Source: Streptomyces actinomycinicus (GTDB taxonomy: Bacteria; Actinomycetota; Actinomycetes; Streptomycetales; Streptomycetaceae). Taken from it: a stretch of 64,000 nucleotides of DNA. The position numbers and the translations under genes were made by a program. Positions 1 to 8,550 of this stretch are shown in pieces (position 1 is the first letter of the stretch; each line of letters opens with the position of its first letter). The stretch is from the NCBI RefSeq assembly GCF_016741775.1, contig NZ_JAERRK010000023.1:1-64000 (forward strand), given 5' to 3'. Below the pieces are notes generated by a model. It saw only the letters and a list, made by a program, of their open reading frames with translations. It was not told where the DNA came from and made no database searches.

Positions 1-1
1 C

Positions 2-76
2 GCCGAGCTGATCGGGCACGAGCCCACCACCTTCCGAACCCAACTGGAACGCGCCTGGGCCGAACAGAACCAGTAA
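2..76 (+). CDS. C-terminal end of a cut-off gene, possibly NAD(P)-binding
   Basis: An open frame enters from the left window edge and stops with TAA at 74-76. It encodes 24 residues containing ELIGHEPTTF and ending in AEQNQ. The pattern 'E-L-x-G-x-E-P-x-T-F' followed by a short helix resembles the C-terminus of NmrA/epimerase-type NAD(P)-binding proteins, but this is a weak match on a short tail. The 260 bases after it show no gene. Confidence 0.35.
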   Translation, partial: AELIGHEPTTFRTQLERAWAEQNQ

Positions 77-339
77 GGCACGCAGAAAGTCCCGGCCTGA
101 CTCGCCGCCCACAAAGGGCTCGCCCACGGCCGCCCGACGACGTCAATCACCAAATCGGCAGCCCTGGTCACAATCCCAGGCTCCACATGAGATTCCGCGG
201 CCTGCCAGAGTCTCCCGTGCCTCACCCCCATGCCCGGCTGACCAATCACAGCAGATCGCCTTGAGACACCGGACACCGGCAGGGCACCGGCCTCCTCCCG
301 CATCCGGATCAGGCGAACCAGGGCGTCGGCGCTGCCGTG

Positions 340-569
340 GTCGGCGCCCTGTCGGTAGAGATTCTCAGCGTGTGATGGCGCGGGACGTACGCATGCACCA
401 GCGCACCGTCGGCCGCATCGGATCCCTCGCCCGCCTCATCCGCGAGGCAGCCATCACCGCCATCTGCGGCGGCACCGAACGCATCACCGAACAATCACGC
501 GAAGCCAACCGCCCCGACCACCTCGCCGCCCAGCGCCGGCAGCGTCCTGCTCCGGTGCGGGCGGCGTGA
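340..569 (+). pseudogene. Remnant of a TniB-like transposition ATPase C-terminus
   Basis: The frame ending at 569 contains RTVGRIGSLARLIREAAITA followed by a GTERIT segment. That pattern matches the C-terminal helical lid of AAA ATPases of the TniB/transposition type. No Walker A or Walker B lies upstream in any frame, so only the tail is left. The residues before about position 375 and after about 500 do not look like the family. It sits opposite another decayed gene, consistent with an old mobile-element scar. Identification rests on one motif. Confidence 0.4.
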
Positions 570-1045
570 ATCTGCCTGGCTTCTCCTCGGCCAGCCGGCC
601 ACGTTCCACCAACCGTTTCAGCCGGTCCCTCGCTCCTTCGGCACGTGAGGCGGAGGCGCTGTCCCCAGCCCCGCACCACCGCTGCCCGCCGGGCACCCAG
701 GCCATCGGCTGCCGCCTCCAAGGCGGCGGCCATCTACGCTTAGCAGTCCACCGACAGCACCTCGGTTCCGGCCGCGTCAAGGCGGTGAGGCACCGCCCTG
801 CGCGGACCCACCGGCTTCCTCTGCGACACACCATCCGTCACTGCGGCGGGCGTCTCCTCATCGGCCAGCGCCTCCAGATACTGCTCCAGGCCGATCACCC
901 GGCGCCTGAGCACCTCTTGTGGATCCGCCAGGGCCGCCCGCACCCGCTCCAGCTCGGCTTCGAGGTCTTCCACTCGCACCGCCGCGGCCTTCTGCCGCGC
1001 TTCCGACACCACACGCATCGACGGCATCCGCCCCACGACACCTCG
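550..1045 (-). pseudogene. Decayed coiled-coil/HTH protein of the Streptomyces accessory type
   Basis: One minus frame has a coiled-coil start (EDLEAELERVRAALADP, then VIGLEQYLEAL) and reaches a stop near 740. The same protein seems to resume in other frames: ALEAAADGLGARRAA around 730-690, then ARDRLKRLVERGRLAEE and PGRFTPP around 620-560. The final part looks like a winged helix with a 'W-L-A-E-x-x-P-G-R-F' style end. This order, coiled coil then winged helix, is typical of small proteins found beside actinobacterial transposons. At least two frame changes make it non-functional. Confidence 0.45.
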
Positions 1046-1373
1046 GTCAGCAGCGGACCGAGACTTCCGTGGCAGCCGGCATCTCATGCCGGACCAGTGG
1101 AAACCGCACGTGAGGTTCGGAATGAGAACGACCTCTCAGCTTTCCTGGCCAGATCTCAGACCGAGTGGCCGCCGTGGCCACTTGGCCACGGCGCTGAGAC
1201 TCGTACTTCAGAAGCGACACTCGTGCGAGTGCAGCCAGGTCTGAGCGCTTCCGACACCCCCTTCGCCGTAACCCTGAGCGCGGACAGACTCACGTCTCGC
1301 TGTGCTTCCCTACGAAGGTGACAGGGGTTTGCGCACTGGGCGCGGCGCATACCCCTCGCCAACGAGGTGGAGA

Positions 1374-3101
1374 TCAGCCGCGGAAGGCGGAGGCGAAGAG
1401 GGCGGGGAGGTCCTGCCATCGGGGGTGAGCGGCGAACTCGGTGAGAAGGCGGCCGGTGCGGGCGGCGGTGGTGTTGGTGACGAACCACGGGGGCTTGGGG
1501 GAGATGGATGTGCCGCGGTGCAGTACGGATCGTGGTGCAGGGCGGAAGGGGCCGGTGACGACGGTGCGTTCCGCGTGGCCCATGAGGAGGGCGTTGTGGA
1601 CGACGCCGATGCCGCTCTGGACGTCGTCCAGAGTGTGGCCGGGGAAGGCACCCCAGGTGGCACGGGGCGTGGCGTAGCCGACGCCGGTCCAGGCGTTGAC
1701 GGCGACGGTGCCGTAACGCAGGTCGGCGATCGCGGCGCGCAGGCGGTGGCCGAGGGCTTTGAGGGTGTCGGGGTGGGCGATCAGGTTGGCGCCCAGGGTT
1801 CCGTGGAGGCGGTCGTTGGCGGCGGCGACGGCGGCGCCCAGGAACCGGGATCCGGTGCCGGAGAGCTCGGCGACCCCGAGGACCGGTCCGAAGTACTCGG
1901 TCGTGAAGGCGGACTCGTCCGGGCTGGTGAGGTCCAGGCCGGTGAGGAGGGTGCGCTCCGGGGTGCCACCGGGCTTCTCCGCGCGGCCGGGATGCAGCTC
2001 GCGGGCAGAGCGGACACGGGCCTCGCAGCCGGGGTACCAGGCCGGTCGGGCAGGTGCGGTGGCCAGGGCCCGGCGCAGAGCGGTGAGGAAGGCGTTCTTC
2101 TGGGCCCAGTCGGAGCTGAGGATGAGGATCTGGCCGGCGATGCAGTTGCAGCCGCTGTTGTGCAGGCGCATGGTGGCGACGTGTTCGGCCTGGTACCGCA
2201 GGTCCGCGTCGGACCACTCTCCCGGTAGGACGATGATCGGCGCTACGCCGCCGAGTTCGCTGGTCATGGGCTTGGACAGTTTCGGTGTGCCGGTGGCTTT
2301 GGCGGCTGCCGCCGCATCGCCGGTGCCCCAGACCACCGCGTCGTGCGTGGCTTCGCTGCCGGTCATGTGGACGGCGGTGATGCCGGGGTGCCCGGCGGCT
2401 GCCATGCCCACGTCGGGACCGCCCGTGACGATCTCGACCAGGCCCCGGTCGATGAGCGGTTCGAAGACCGCGCGGTAGACGTCGGCGAGGGGGTCGGTGG
2501 TGGGGTTCAGCTTGAGGACGGTGGTGCGGTTCTCGGCGTACAGCTGGTACAGCACGTCCAGGAGTGGGATGGAGAAGATGTTGCCGGCGCCCAGGACCAG
2601 GGCCACTCCCCTGGTCCTTCGCGGTGTCCGCTGGGTGAGGCCGGCCGTGGCACGCAGCTGCTCCTCGGTGACACCAGGCGTCGTCCAGACCTCGGCGTGG
2701 AAGCCGTTCATGAGGAGCTTGTCGTAGGTGTCGTACGGGAGGACCTGGACGGCGAGCCGGTCGCCCGGGGCCCGGGTGATCCGGGTGCCGCCGAGGACGT
2801 CGGCTCCCTCGTCGAGGCGGCGCATGGTCTCCTGGAGGGCCTGGAGGTAGGTGAGCAGCGCGTACGGGCCGCTCATCCATTCCTCTCCGACGAGCGGGGA
2901 GGCGGGGGTGAGCTGCTTGATCCCGGCCGCGGTACGGACCCATTCCTCGGCCACGGCCGCGGTGGCCGCTGCGACGTCGAGGAGCAGTTCGCGCCGTTCG
3001 GCGAGGGAGGTGCGGGCCCACGCGCGTTCACCGGTGGCGAGTCGCGCGACGAGGGCGTCGGGGTCGGGGCTGGTGCCGCCGGTGGCGGGTGTGGTGGTCA
3101 T
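1374..3101 (-). CDS. Aldehyde dehydrogenase family protein
   Basis: About 575 residues, longer than the usual 480-500 of the NAD(P)-dependent aldehyde dehydrogenase family. Visible family landmarks are a cofactor-region VLKLNP (Lys near 197), the TGSEATHD segment, a Glu in SELGGVAP (near 282) and the catalytic-Cys region NSGCNCIAGQ (Cys 318/320). The ATG at 3101 is preferred to the GTG at 3119 because GAGCGAGG precedes it. It starts 28 bases after the monoamine oxidase stop on the same strand, so the pair is probably co-transcribed. The likely role is oxidation of the aldehyde released by that oxidase to an acid. The exact substrate cannot be read from the sequence. Confidence 0.85.
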   Translation of the reverse strand: MTTTPATGGTSPDPDALVARLATGERAWARTSLAERRELLLDVAAATAAVAEEWVRTAAGIKQLTPASPLVGEEWMSGPYALLTYLQALQETMRRLDEGADVLGGTRITRAPGDRLAVQVLPYDTYDKLLMNGFHAEVWTTPGVTEEQLRATAGLTQRTPRRTRGVALVLGAGNIFSIPLLDVLYQLYAENRTTVLKLNPTTDPLADVYRAVFEPLIDRGLVEIVTGGPDVGMAAAGHPGITAVHMTGSEATHDAVVWGTGDAAAAAKATGTPKLSKPMTSELGGVAPIIVLPGEWSDADLRYQAEHVATMRLHNSGCNCIAGQILILSSDWAQKNAFLTALRRALATAPARPAWYPGCEARVRSARELHPGRAEKPGGTPERTLLTGLDLTSPDESAFTTEYFGPVLGVAELSGTGSRFLGAAVAAANDRLHGTLGANLIAHPDTLKALGHRLRAAIADLRYGTVAVNAWTGVGYATPRATWGAFPGHTLDDVQSGIGVVHNALLMGHAERTVVTGPFRPAPRSVLHRGTSISPKPPWFVTNTTAARTGRLLTEFAAHPRWQDLPALFASAFRG

Positions 3102-3128
3102 GGTGGGGGCCTCGCTCACGTGTCGGGG

Positions 3129-4505
3129 TCAGGACAGCTTGGGGAGGATCTCGTCGGCGACGCGGTGGCCGGATTCGGCGGCTCCGTCGATGTAGCCGGC
3201 CCAGCGAGTGGCGGTCTCGGTGCCGGCCCAGTGCAGGGGGCCGACCGGGCGGCGCAGCGCCGGGCCGAAGCGGGTGAGGGTGCCGGGCACGGCGAACGCT
3301 CCGTAACAGCCGCGGCTGTACTCCTCCTCCGCCCAGTCGCGTTCGATGTAGGCGAGGGGGTCGCGGGCCAGGGGGCCGAAGTAGCCGACGAGGTCGTGGA
3401 TCACCTGGGCGCGGCGCTCGCCGGGGTCCATGCGTGAGCCGGCGTCGGCGTGGCGGCCTTCGAGGAATCCGACGAGCACGCCGCACGAGCCGTCGTGCGG
3501 GGTGTTGTCGAGGACGGTGCCGAGGGGGCGGTGGGTGCTGTTCGCCTGGCCGCTGAGGCCGGCGTGGCGCCAGAAGGGCTCCTCGTAGGCGACGTTGACC
3601 TTGATGACCCGGCCCGTCGGCATCCGCTGGACGAGCTGGTCACGGTCACCGGGTAGGCCCGGGGTGAACCGGATGCGGGCGGCGAGCGGCGGCGGGACGG
3701 CGACTACGGCCCGTCGGGCGCGGACGGTCAGGCCGCTGCGTGTGGTGACGCGGACGCCCGTGGTCGCCGTGGGCTGCCAGTCGATGTCGGTGACGGGGGC
3801 TTCGAGGAGGACCCGGTCGCCGAGTTCCTCCGCCAGTTCGAGCGCGATGCGCTGGGTCCCGCCGACGACGCGGTCCTGCTGGGCCCCGCCGGTGACGTTG
3901 ATCAGCGGGTCGAGGCCGCCGGCGGCGCCGACGTAGAAGGCGGCCCAGAGCGCGGACATGTCCTCGGGCTCGGTGGAGAAGACCGCCTCGGTGACCAGCC
4001 GGAAGAAGTCGCGGCCGCCGGTGGTGCGCGCGGTCCTGCGCAGCCAGGTGTCGAAGGTCTGGCGGTCCAGTTCCTCGGCGTGGGGCGCCCGCCACGGGTC
4101 GGTCGCGGCGACCTGGCGGGCGATCCGGTCCAGGCGGTACTGGGTCTGTCCGATGTCGGCGAGGACCAGCGGGTTCAGTTTGGGTATCCGGCCCGTGTAC
4201 CGGCAGCGGGAGGTGCCGAACTCGCCGATGTGCTCGCCTTCGCCGTAGGTCGGGTAGGTGCGCAGGCCCAGTTCTCTGATCAGCTTCATGGCGTTGTGCT
4301 GGGTCGGGCCGACCCACTGCCCGCCCACCTCGATGGGGGCGCCGCCGGGCAGCTGTCCGTTGAGGAGCCGGCCGCCGACTCGATCGCGCGCCTCCAGGAC
4401 CAGTACGTCCGTTCCGCTTCGTATGAGGTCACGGGCGGCCACCAGCCCCGCCACCCCGGCACCGACGATCACGACGTCCACTGACTTCTCCATCACGCCC
4501 GCCAT
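3129..4505 (-). CDS. FAD-dependent monoamine oxidase family protein
   Basis: 458 residues. The N-terminus carries the Rossmann FAD motif VVIVGAGVAGLVAARDL, followed by the flavin-contact stretch EARDRVGGRL and GGQWVGPTQ. Near the C-terminus WAGTETATRWAGYIDGA matches the second FAD-binding signature of the flavin amine oxidase family. Such enzymes oxidise primary or secondary amines to imine/aldehyde with release of hydrogen peroxide and ammonia. An in-frame ATG at 4493 is an alternative start. The gene is first in a two-gene unit with the aldehyde dehydrogenase and is divergent from a TetR regulator across a 49-base gap containing a palindrome. Together these suggest an amine catabolism module under local control. 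Confidence 0.88.
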   Translation of the reverse strand: MAGVMEKSVDVVIVGAGVAGLVAARDLIRSGTDVLVLEARDRVGGRLLNGQLPGGAPIEVGGQWVGPTQHNAMKLIRELGLRTYPTYGEGEHIGEFGTSRCRYTGRIPKLNPLVLADIGQTQYRLDRIARQVAATDPWRAPHAEELDRQTFDTWLRRTARTTGGRDFFRLVTEAVFSTEPEDMSALWAAFYVGAAGGLDPLINVTGGAQQDRVVGGTQRIALELAEELGDRVLLEAPVTDIDWQPTATTGVRVTTRSGLTVRARRAVVAVPPPLAARIRFTPGLPGDRDQLVQRMPTGRVIKVNVAYEEPFWRHAGLSGQANSTHRPLGTVLDNTPHDGSCGVLVGFLEGRHADAGSRMDPGERRAQVIHDLVGYFGPLARDPLAYIERDWAEEEYSRGCYGAFAVPGTLTRFGPALRRPVGPLHWAGTETATRWAGYIDGAAESGHRVADEILPKLS

Positions 4506-4523
4506 TCATACAGGGTGCATCTG

Positions 4524-4540
4524 ACATACACAACGTATGT
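4524..4540. promoter_or_regulatory. Palindromic operator between amine oxidase and TetR genes
   Basis: ACATAC and GTATGT form a perfect 6-base inverted repeat separated by five bases. A further GTATG-like half lies at 4552-4557. It occupies the short divergent gap and would overlap both promoters. The natural candidate to bind is the TetR protein encoded at 4555 (inference). Confidence 0.6.
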
Positions 4541-4554
4541 GATATCCATGATGT

Positions 4555-5163
4555 ATGGAAACACTGCGCGAGAAGTACGCGGAGAACACGCGGCGCACCC
4601 TGCTCGACACGGGGCTGCGTCTGTTCACCGAGCGGGGCTACGCGAGCGTCTCCGCGGAGGAGCTAGTGCGCACCGCCGGGCTGACCCGGGGCGCCCTCTA
4701 CCACCACTTCGACGGCAAGCCCGGACTTTTCGAGGCCGTCTTCGAGGAACTGGAACGGCAGGCCACCGAGCGCATCCGCGCGGCGATCGCTCCCGTGGCC
4801 GATCCGCGCGAGCGCGCCTACCAGGGCGTCGACGCGTTCCTCGACGTCTGCGCCGAAAGCGCCTACCGGCACATCGTGCTCCAGCAGGGGCCGATCGCCC
4901 TGGGCTGGCAGCGGTGGCGCGAACTGGACCGGCTCCACCTCGGCGGCCTGGTCCTCGACGTCGTGAACGCCGCTCTCGACGCCGGCCGGCTGCGGCCCCA
5001 CCCGGCCGACCTGGTCGCCCGGGCTTTCTACGGAGCGCTCACCGAGCTGTCCATCACGATCACGGAGACCGACGAGCCGGAGCAGGCCCGCACCCAGGCT
5101 GCCGCCCTCGTCCGCGATCTCATCGGCGGGGTGGTTACCGACAGCGTCCCGCCATCGGCGTGA
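4555..5163 (+). CDS. TetR/AcrR family transcriptional regulator
   Basis: 202 residues. The N-terminal 60 residues are a canonical TetR helix-turn-helix: LDTGLRLFTERGYASVSAEE, then GLTRGALYHHFDGKPGLFEA. The C-terminal ligand domain is all helical and of normal length. No Shine-Dalgarno sequence precedes the ATG, so the message may be leaderless. It is divergent from the monoamine oxidase/aldehyde dehydrogenase pair with a palindrome between, so it probably represses that pair and itself, perhaps in response to an amine or aldehyde. A strong hairpin lies downstream at 5502-5537. Confidence 0.88.
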   Translation: METLREKYAENTRRTLLDTGLRLFTERGYASVSAEELVRTAGLTRGALYHHFDGKPGLFEAVFEELERQATERIRAAIAPVADPRERAYQGVDAFLDVCAESAYRHIVLQQGPIALGWQRWRELDRLHLGGLVLDVVNAALDAGRLRPHPADLVARAFYGALTELSITITETDEPEQARTQAAALVRDLIGGVVTDSVPPSA

Positions 5164-5790
5164 CCCGTCGCGCCCCCGCTGTCACACCCCCCTGGAGACC
5201 GAGGCGGTGTCCGATTCCTCGGGACGGGAGTGCCGTGCGAACCATCGGCCGCGGCGGATTCCTCGGTCAGCCTGGGCAGGACCACACCGGCCGGCCGAGG
5301 CTGCAAGGAACTGCCACGCCTGTGAAGACGATCGGGCTTCACGGGCGATCTGAGACGACGGAAGGGCGTCTGGCTGGTCGGCGAGGACGGCCTGTGTCGC
5401 GAGCAACGAGAACCTGCGCACGGCCGGCGCCGACCGCGGTGCTTCCAGGCTCGGACCGGCAGCATCTCTCCGCGCGCCAGGCACTCAGGTCAGGCACGGG
5501 CGAGGGGCCCGAATCGCGCACCGGCCTCGGGCCCCTCTCGGCAAGCCGGCCGGTCGGCTGCCGACTGATCACTATCAGCTGTGTGCCGCGCTCAGCGCCC
5601 TGTGGCGCATGCGCCGCTCGAACTCGGCGTGCGGCTCCAAGCCGCAGGTGCCGGGGTACTCGTTGAGGTGCTCAGCAAGGTACGCGGAAACGTGCTCAGC
5701 TGGGCGGCCACCCAATTTGCCGGTCTTGTAGGGAAATCTCTAGGAAGGGGACCCTTGTTGGGTGAGCCGGAGAGAACGCATGATCGACTC
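5164..5790. other. Gene-free stretch holding a terminator-like hairpin
   Basis: No convincing coding sequence on either strand. A continuous plus frame runs from 5581 into the next gene, but its first 70 residues do not look protein-like. The only structured element is the hairpin at 5502-5537. Confidence 0.4.
5502..5537. terminator. Strong GC hairpin, probable terminator
   Basis: GAGGGGCCCGA (5502-5512) pairs perfectly with TCGGGCCCCTC (5527-5537), an 11-bp stem with a 14-base loop. There is no U-tract, as is common for actinobacterial terminators. It could end the TetR transcript. Confidence 0.6.
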
Positions 5791-6279
5791 ATGCGAGGTG
5801 CCTTCGACGACGTCCCATTGACCACACTGTTTCCCGAGTTATCGCCTGCTGGCGTGGAGGCCCTCAAGGACGCGGCCCGTGCCGTCGATGCAGCTCGCGT
5901 CAACGGAGACAAAGCGGAGTGGGAGTGGGCGCCGGACCACGCGGTCTTCCCTGGCCCGCAGCCTGGGACGCCCATCATCCTCGGCTTGGATGTCATAGAC
6001 CATGCCGACGGGGGCGACCAGCTGGAGTTCCTGCTTCAGGTGGTGTGGACAGACCTGGGCCAGCTCGCGGTCGACGCGGCCGTGAACGTGGCCTGCTGGT
6101 GCACCACCGATCACGCGACCCATGACGTCGATGCCCGCAGCCTTGTCGTCGGTGACGCGACCTCTCTGCTCCAGGCCTTCCAAACGGGCGCTGAGCGTCT
6201 GATCGGATGGCTGGCCGACCCGCGTGACGCGGACTACTGGCGCGCCAGGGCGGGTCTGCCCGCCCGCCGGACCTGCTAG
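5791..6279 (+). CDS. Conserved-looking hypothetical protein
   Basis: The protein-like part of this frame starts at ATG 5791 and gives 162 residues. It is acidic and soluble, with no signal peptide or membrane segment. Features include LFPELSPAGVEALKDAARAV near the start, EWEWAPDH, and a C-terminal LIGWLADPRDADYWRARAG. A GGAG-containing stretch lies about 18 bases upstream, which is long for a ribosome site. I do not recognise a family. Frame quality and composition support a real gene. It is followed by a decayed IS630 start, so its surroundings are accessory DNA. Confidence 0.6.
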   Translation: MRGAFDDVPLTTLFPELSPAGVEALKDAARAVDAARVNGDKAEWEWAPDHAVFPGPQPGTPIILGLDVIDHADGGDQLEFLLQVVWTDLGQLAVDAAVNVACWCTTDHATHDVDARSLVVGDATSLLQAFQTGAERLIGWLADPRDADYWRARAGLPARRTC

Positions 6280-6361
6280 TGCTCTGACCGGGAAGGTGGA
6301 CCGGGTCAATGGCTCCGGCGGTTGGATGGGCGTAGACGGCCGTCCGATTGCTGGGGGCGTG

Positions 6362-6580
6362 GTGGCTGAGCCTGCCCATGTGCGCAGGCTGACCGATCAG
6401 GAGGGACAGAAGCTGCAGCAGACCGTGCGTACCTCCGACCGAATACGCCGGGCACGCGCGCACGGCCCCGTGGTTGCAGACCGCTACCTGTGTGCCCGGC
6501 ACCTTTTTCGCGGCGTCCCGGCCCGTCGTGGTGGCCGGGACTCCGACGGAGACGTAATCAGCCACCCCTTCCGCCATTGA
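6362..6580 (+). pseudogene. IS630-type transposase N-terminal remnant
   Basis: A GTG at 6362 opens a frame reading VRRLTDQEGQKLQQTVR, the typical opening of one IS630 transposase subgroup before its helix-turn-helix. Homology fades after about 35 residues, although a late DGDVISH recalls the 'E-D-T-V-R-D-V-I-H' helix of the same family. The HTH is degraded and the DDE catalytic domain is absent. Only the 5' fragment survives. Confidence 0.5.
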
Positions 6581-6590
6581 GAGAGCCGGC

Positions 6591-7172
6591 CTAGTTCGGG
6601 TCGAGGACGGCCTGGATGGCTGGGGCGAGGCCGGCTTCGATCTCGTCCGGCGTCAGTGTGGTCACCGCCGGGAGGCGCAGCAGATAGCGGGTGAGCCCCA
6701 GGCCGAGGAGCTGCGCGGCGACCAGGCCCGCGCGGTGTGCGGCGAGCTCAGGGCCCAGGGCCGCGGCCAGCGCCGGGGCGACCTGCGCCGCGAAGATCTC
6801 GTGCATCCGCGCGGCTGCCTGTTCATTGGTGACCGCCGAACGCATCAGGACGAGCAGTGCGTCGTCGGCCGGGTCACCCTCCCAGCGTTTGAGGAAGTGC
6901 CGTACCAGGGTCTGGGGGAGTTCGTCCGTCGGGACGGCCGTGAGGTCGGGCAGTCGCAGGTCGATGGTGAGTGTCGCGTCGAAGAGCCGTGCCTTGTTGC
7001 CGAAGTAGCGCATGACCATCGACGGGTCGATGCCGGCGTCGGAGGCCACGGCTCGGATGGTGGTGCGCTCGTAGCCCTGGGTTGCGAATCGTTCCCGTGC
7101 TGCGCGCAGGATCGCGGCCTTGGTGCGGTCCGAACGCCTGTCGGTGGTGCTGGTCTCGGTGTCCCGGGTCAT
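6591..7172 (-). CDS. TetR/AcrR family transcriptional regulator
   Basis: 193 residues. A short polar N-terminus precedes a clear TetR helix-turn-helix: ILRAARERFATQGYERTTIR and SMVMRYFGNKARLF. The C-terminal domain is helical and ends with the ALAPAIQAVLDPN type tail common in Streptomyces TetR proteins. It is divergent from the FAD monooxygenase at 7300. Two copies of a GCCAAC-GTTGGC dyad lie in the 127-base gap, one just upstream of each start, so it very probably represses both genes. The inducer may be the substrate of the monooxygenase. Confidence 0.9.
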   Translation of the reverse strand: MTRDTETSTTDRRSDRTKAAILRAARERFATQGYERTTIRAVASDAGIDPSMVMRYFGNKARLFDATLTIDLRLPDLTAVPTDELPQTLVRHFLKRWEGDPADDALLVLMRSAVTNEQAAARMHEIFAAQVAPALAAALGPELAAHRAGLVAAQLLGLGLTRYLLRLPAVTTLTPDEIEAGLAPAIQAVLDPN

Positions 7173-7186
7173 GTCAACAACTGTAG

Positions 7187-7202
7187 GCCAACATGTGTTG
7201 AC
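7187..7202. promoter_or_regulatory. Operator copy 1 of the TetR/monooxygenase gap
   Basis: GCCAAC-ATGT-GTTGAC, one mismatch from the perfect dyad found 55 bases away. It lies 15 bases upstream of the TetR start, so it would autoregulate that gene. Confidence 0.6.
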
Positions 7203-7241
7203 TTTCCAGTGCCGAGCCGCGCATCATGACAACGAACGTTG

Positions 7242-7257
7242 GCCAACAAATGTTGGC
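7242..7257. promoter_or_regulatory. Operator copy 2 of the TetR/monooxygenase gap
   Basis: GCCAAC-AAAT-GTTGGC, a perfect 6-base inverted repeat with a 4-base spacer. A third half-like GTTGGC follows at 7266-7271. It lies 43 bases upstream of the monooxygenase start, in the promoter position. Confidence 0.65.
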
Positions 7258-7299
7258 AATCGGATGTTGGCTTAGCTGGGTCAGAAGGGAAGCCCCGCC

Positions 7300-8430
7300 A
7301 TGAACACCACCGCGCTCCCCGAACGTACCGAGGTCGCCGTCGTCGGCGGCGGCCCGACCGGGCTCGCGCTCGCCGTCACGCTCGCCTCCGCCGGCATCGA
7401 CTTCGTCGTCCTGGACCGGCTGGCCGAGGGCGCGAACACCTCACGTGCCGCCGTCGTCCACGCCCGCACCCTGGAGGTCCTGGACGAGCTGGGAGCCTCC
7501 GAGGAGCTGATCGCACGAGGCGTTCAGGTCACCCGCTTCGCCGTCCGCGACGGCGCCCGCCGACTGCTGACCGTGCCTTTCGACCAGCTGCCCACACCCC
7601 ACCCGTACACGCTGATGGTTCCTCAGTACGAGACCGAGAGGGTGCTGCTGGCCCGGCTGCGCGCGCTCGGCGGCGATGTGCACCGCCCCTACGAGGTCGC
7701 TTCCGTCGCCCAGGACGAGGACGGCGTGACGCTCACCATGACCACCGGTGAAACGCTGCGCTCCGCGTATGCCGTCGGCGCCGACGGTATGCACAGCACC
7801 GTGCGTGAAGCCGCGGGCATCGGGTTCACCGGCAACGCCTACGCCGAGTCCTTCGTGCTCGCCGACGTGGTGATGGACTGGTCTCCGGGCCCCAGTGAGG
7901 TCTCGCTCACCTTCGACACCGCGGGACTCACCGTCGTCGCCCCGCTCCCCGGAGGTCACTACCGGGTCGTCGCCACCGTGGACGACGCGCCCACCACACC
8001 TGACATGGCCTTCGTCCAGCGTCTGCTCGACGAGCGCGCCCCCGGCCAGGCTCAGGTCACGGGGCTGGCGTGGTCGTCGCGGTTCCGGGTGCACCACCGG
8101 GTCGCCGACCGCTACCGGGCGGGGCGCCTGCTGCTGGCCGGCGACGCCGCCCATGTACACAGCCCCGCCGGCGGCCAGGGAATGAACACCGGCATCCAGG
8201 ACGGCTACGCCCTCGGCCGTGCGGTGGCGTCCGGGCAGCTCGACGGCTACGAGGCGCAGCGCCGCCGCGTGGCCCAGCGGGTGGTCGCCTTCACCCACCG
8301 GATGACCCGCGTGGCCACCACGCGCAACCCGATGGCCCGAGGGGCACGCAACACCGTGCTCCCCCTGCTCGGCCACACGGGCATGCCGAAGAAACTCGCC
8401 ACCGAACTCGCCGAGCTCAACTACCGGTAG
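7300..8430 (+). CDS. FAD-dependent aromatic-type monooxygenase
   Basis: 376 residues, the size of a compact group A flavin hydroxylase (PHBH/PheA/TfdB type) without the C-terminal thioredoxin-like domain of longer members. It shows the dinucleotide motif VAVVGGGPTGLALAVTL near residue 13 and the NADPH/FAD motif YAVGADGMHSTVREAAG. The late FAD signature GRLLLAGDAAHVHSPAGGQG is followed by MNTGIQDGYAL. A good ribosome site (GAAGGGA) precedes the ATG. These enzymes insert one oxygen atom into an aromatic ring using NAD(P)H. The divergent TetR gene and twin operators indicate substrate-induced expression. Polyketide tailoring and xenobiotic oxidation are both possible. Confidence 0.88.
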   Translation: MNTTALPERTEVAVVGGGPTGLALAVTLASAGIDFVVLDRLAEGANTSRAAVVHARTLEVLDELGASEELIARGVQVTRFAVRDGARRLLTVPFDQLPTPHPYTLMVPQYETERVLLARLRALGGDVHRPYEVASVAQDEDGVTLTMTTGETLRSAYAVGADGMHSTVREAAGIGFTGNAYAESFVLADVVMDWSPGPSEVSLTFDTAGLTVVAPLPGGHYRVVATVDDAPTTPDMAFVQRLLDERAPGQAQVTGLAWSSRFRVHHRVADRYRAGRLLLAGDAAHVHSPAGGQGMNTGIQDGYALGRAVASGQLDGYEAQRRRVAQRVVAFTHRMTRVATTRNPMARGARNTVLPLLGHTGMPKKLATELAELNYR

Positions 8431-8453
8431 TGCAAACGTCGTTCGGGGGCCAC

Positions 8454-8550
8454 TCAGACTGTCGTCTCCTCGAAGGCCAGCACGTGGTGGCCAGCGTCCC
8501 AGAGCAGGGTCAGCAGAGCGCGTACCGAGGCCGGGTCGACGTTCTCCCGA
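8454..8550 (-). pseudogene. Possible C-terminal fragment of an unidentified protein
   Basis: The minus strand reads about 30 protein-like residues, including ASVRALLTLLWDAGHHVLAF, and then TGA at 8454-8456. It abuts the nitroreductase remnant head to tail and has no start. I cannot name the family. Treated as debris. Confidence 0.25.

Noticed and set aside
1156..3021. Long minus frame overlapping the aldehyde dehydrogenase
   Set aside because: It is arginine/proline-rich in another frame of a gene with clear family motifs; typical open-frame shadow in GC-rich DNA.
1374..3437. Glycine-rich plus frames opposite the amine oxidase/aldehyde dehydrogenase pair
   Set aside because: Antisense shadows; no ribosome site and no recognisable fold.
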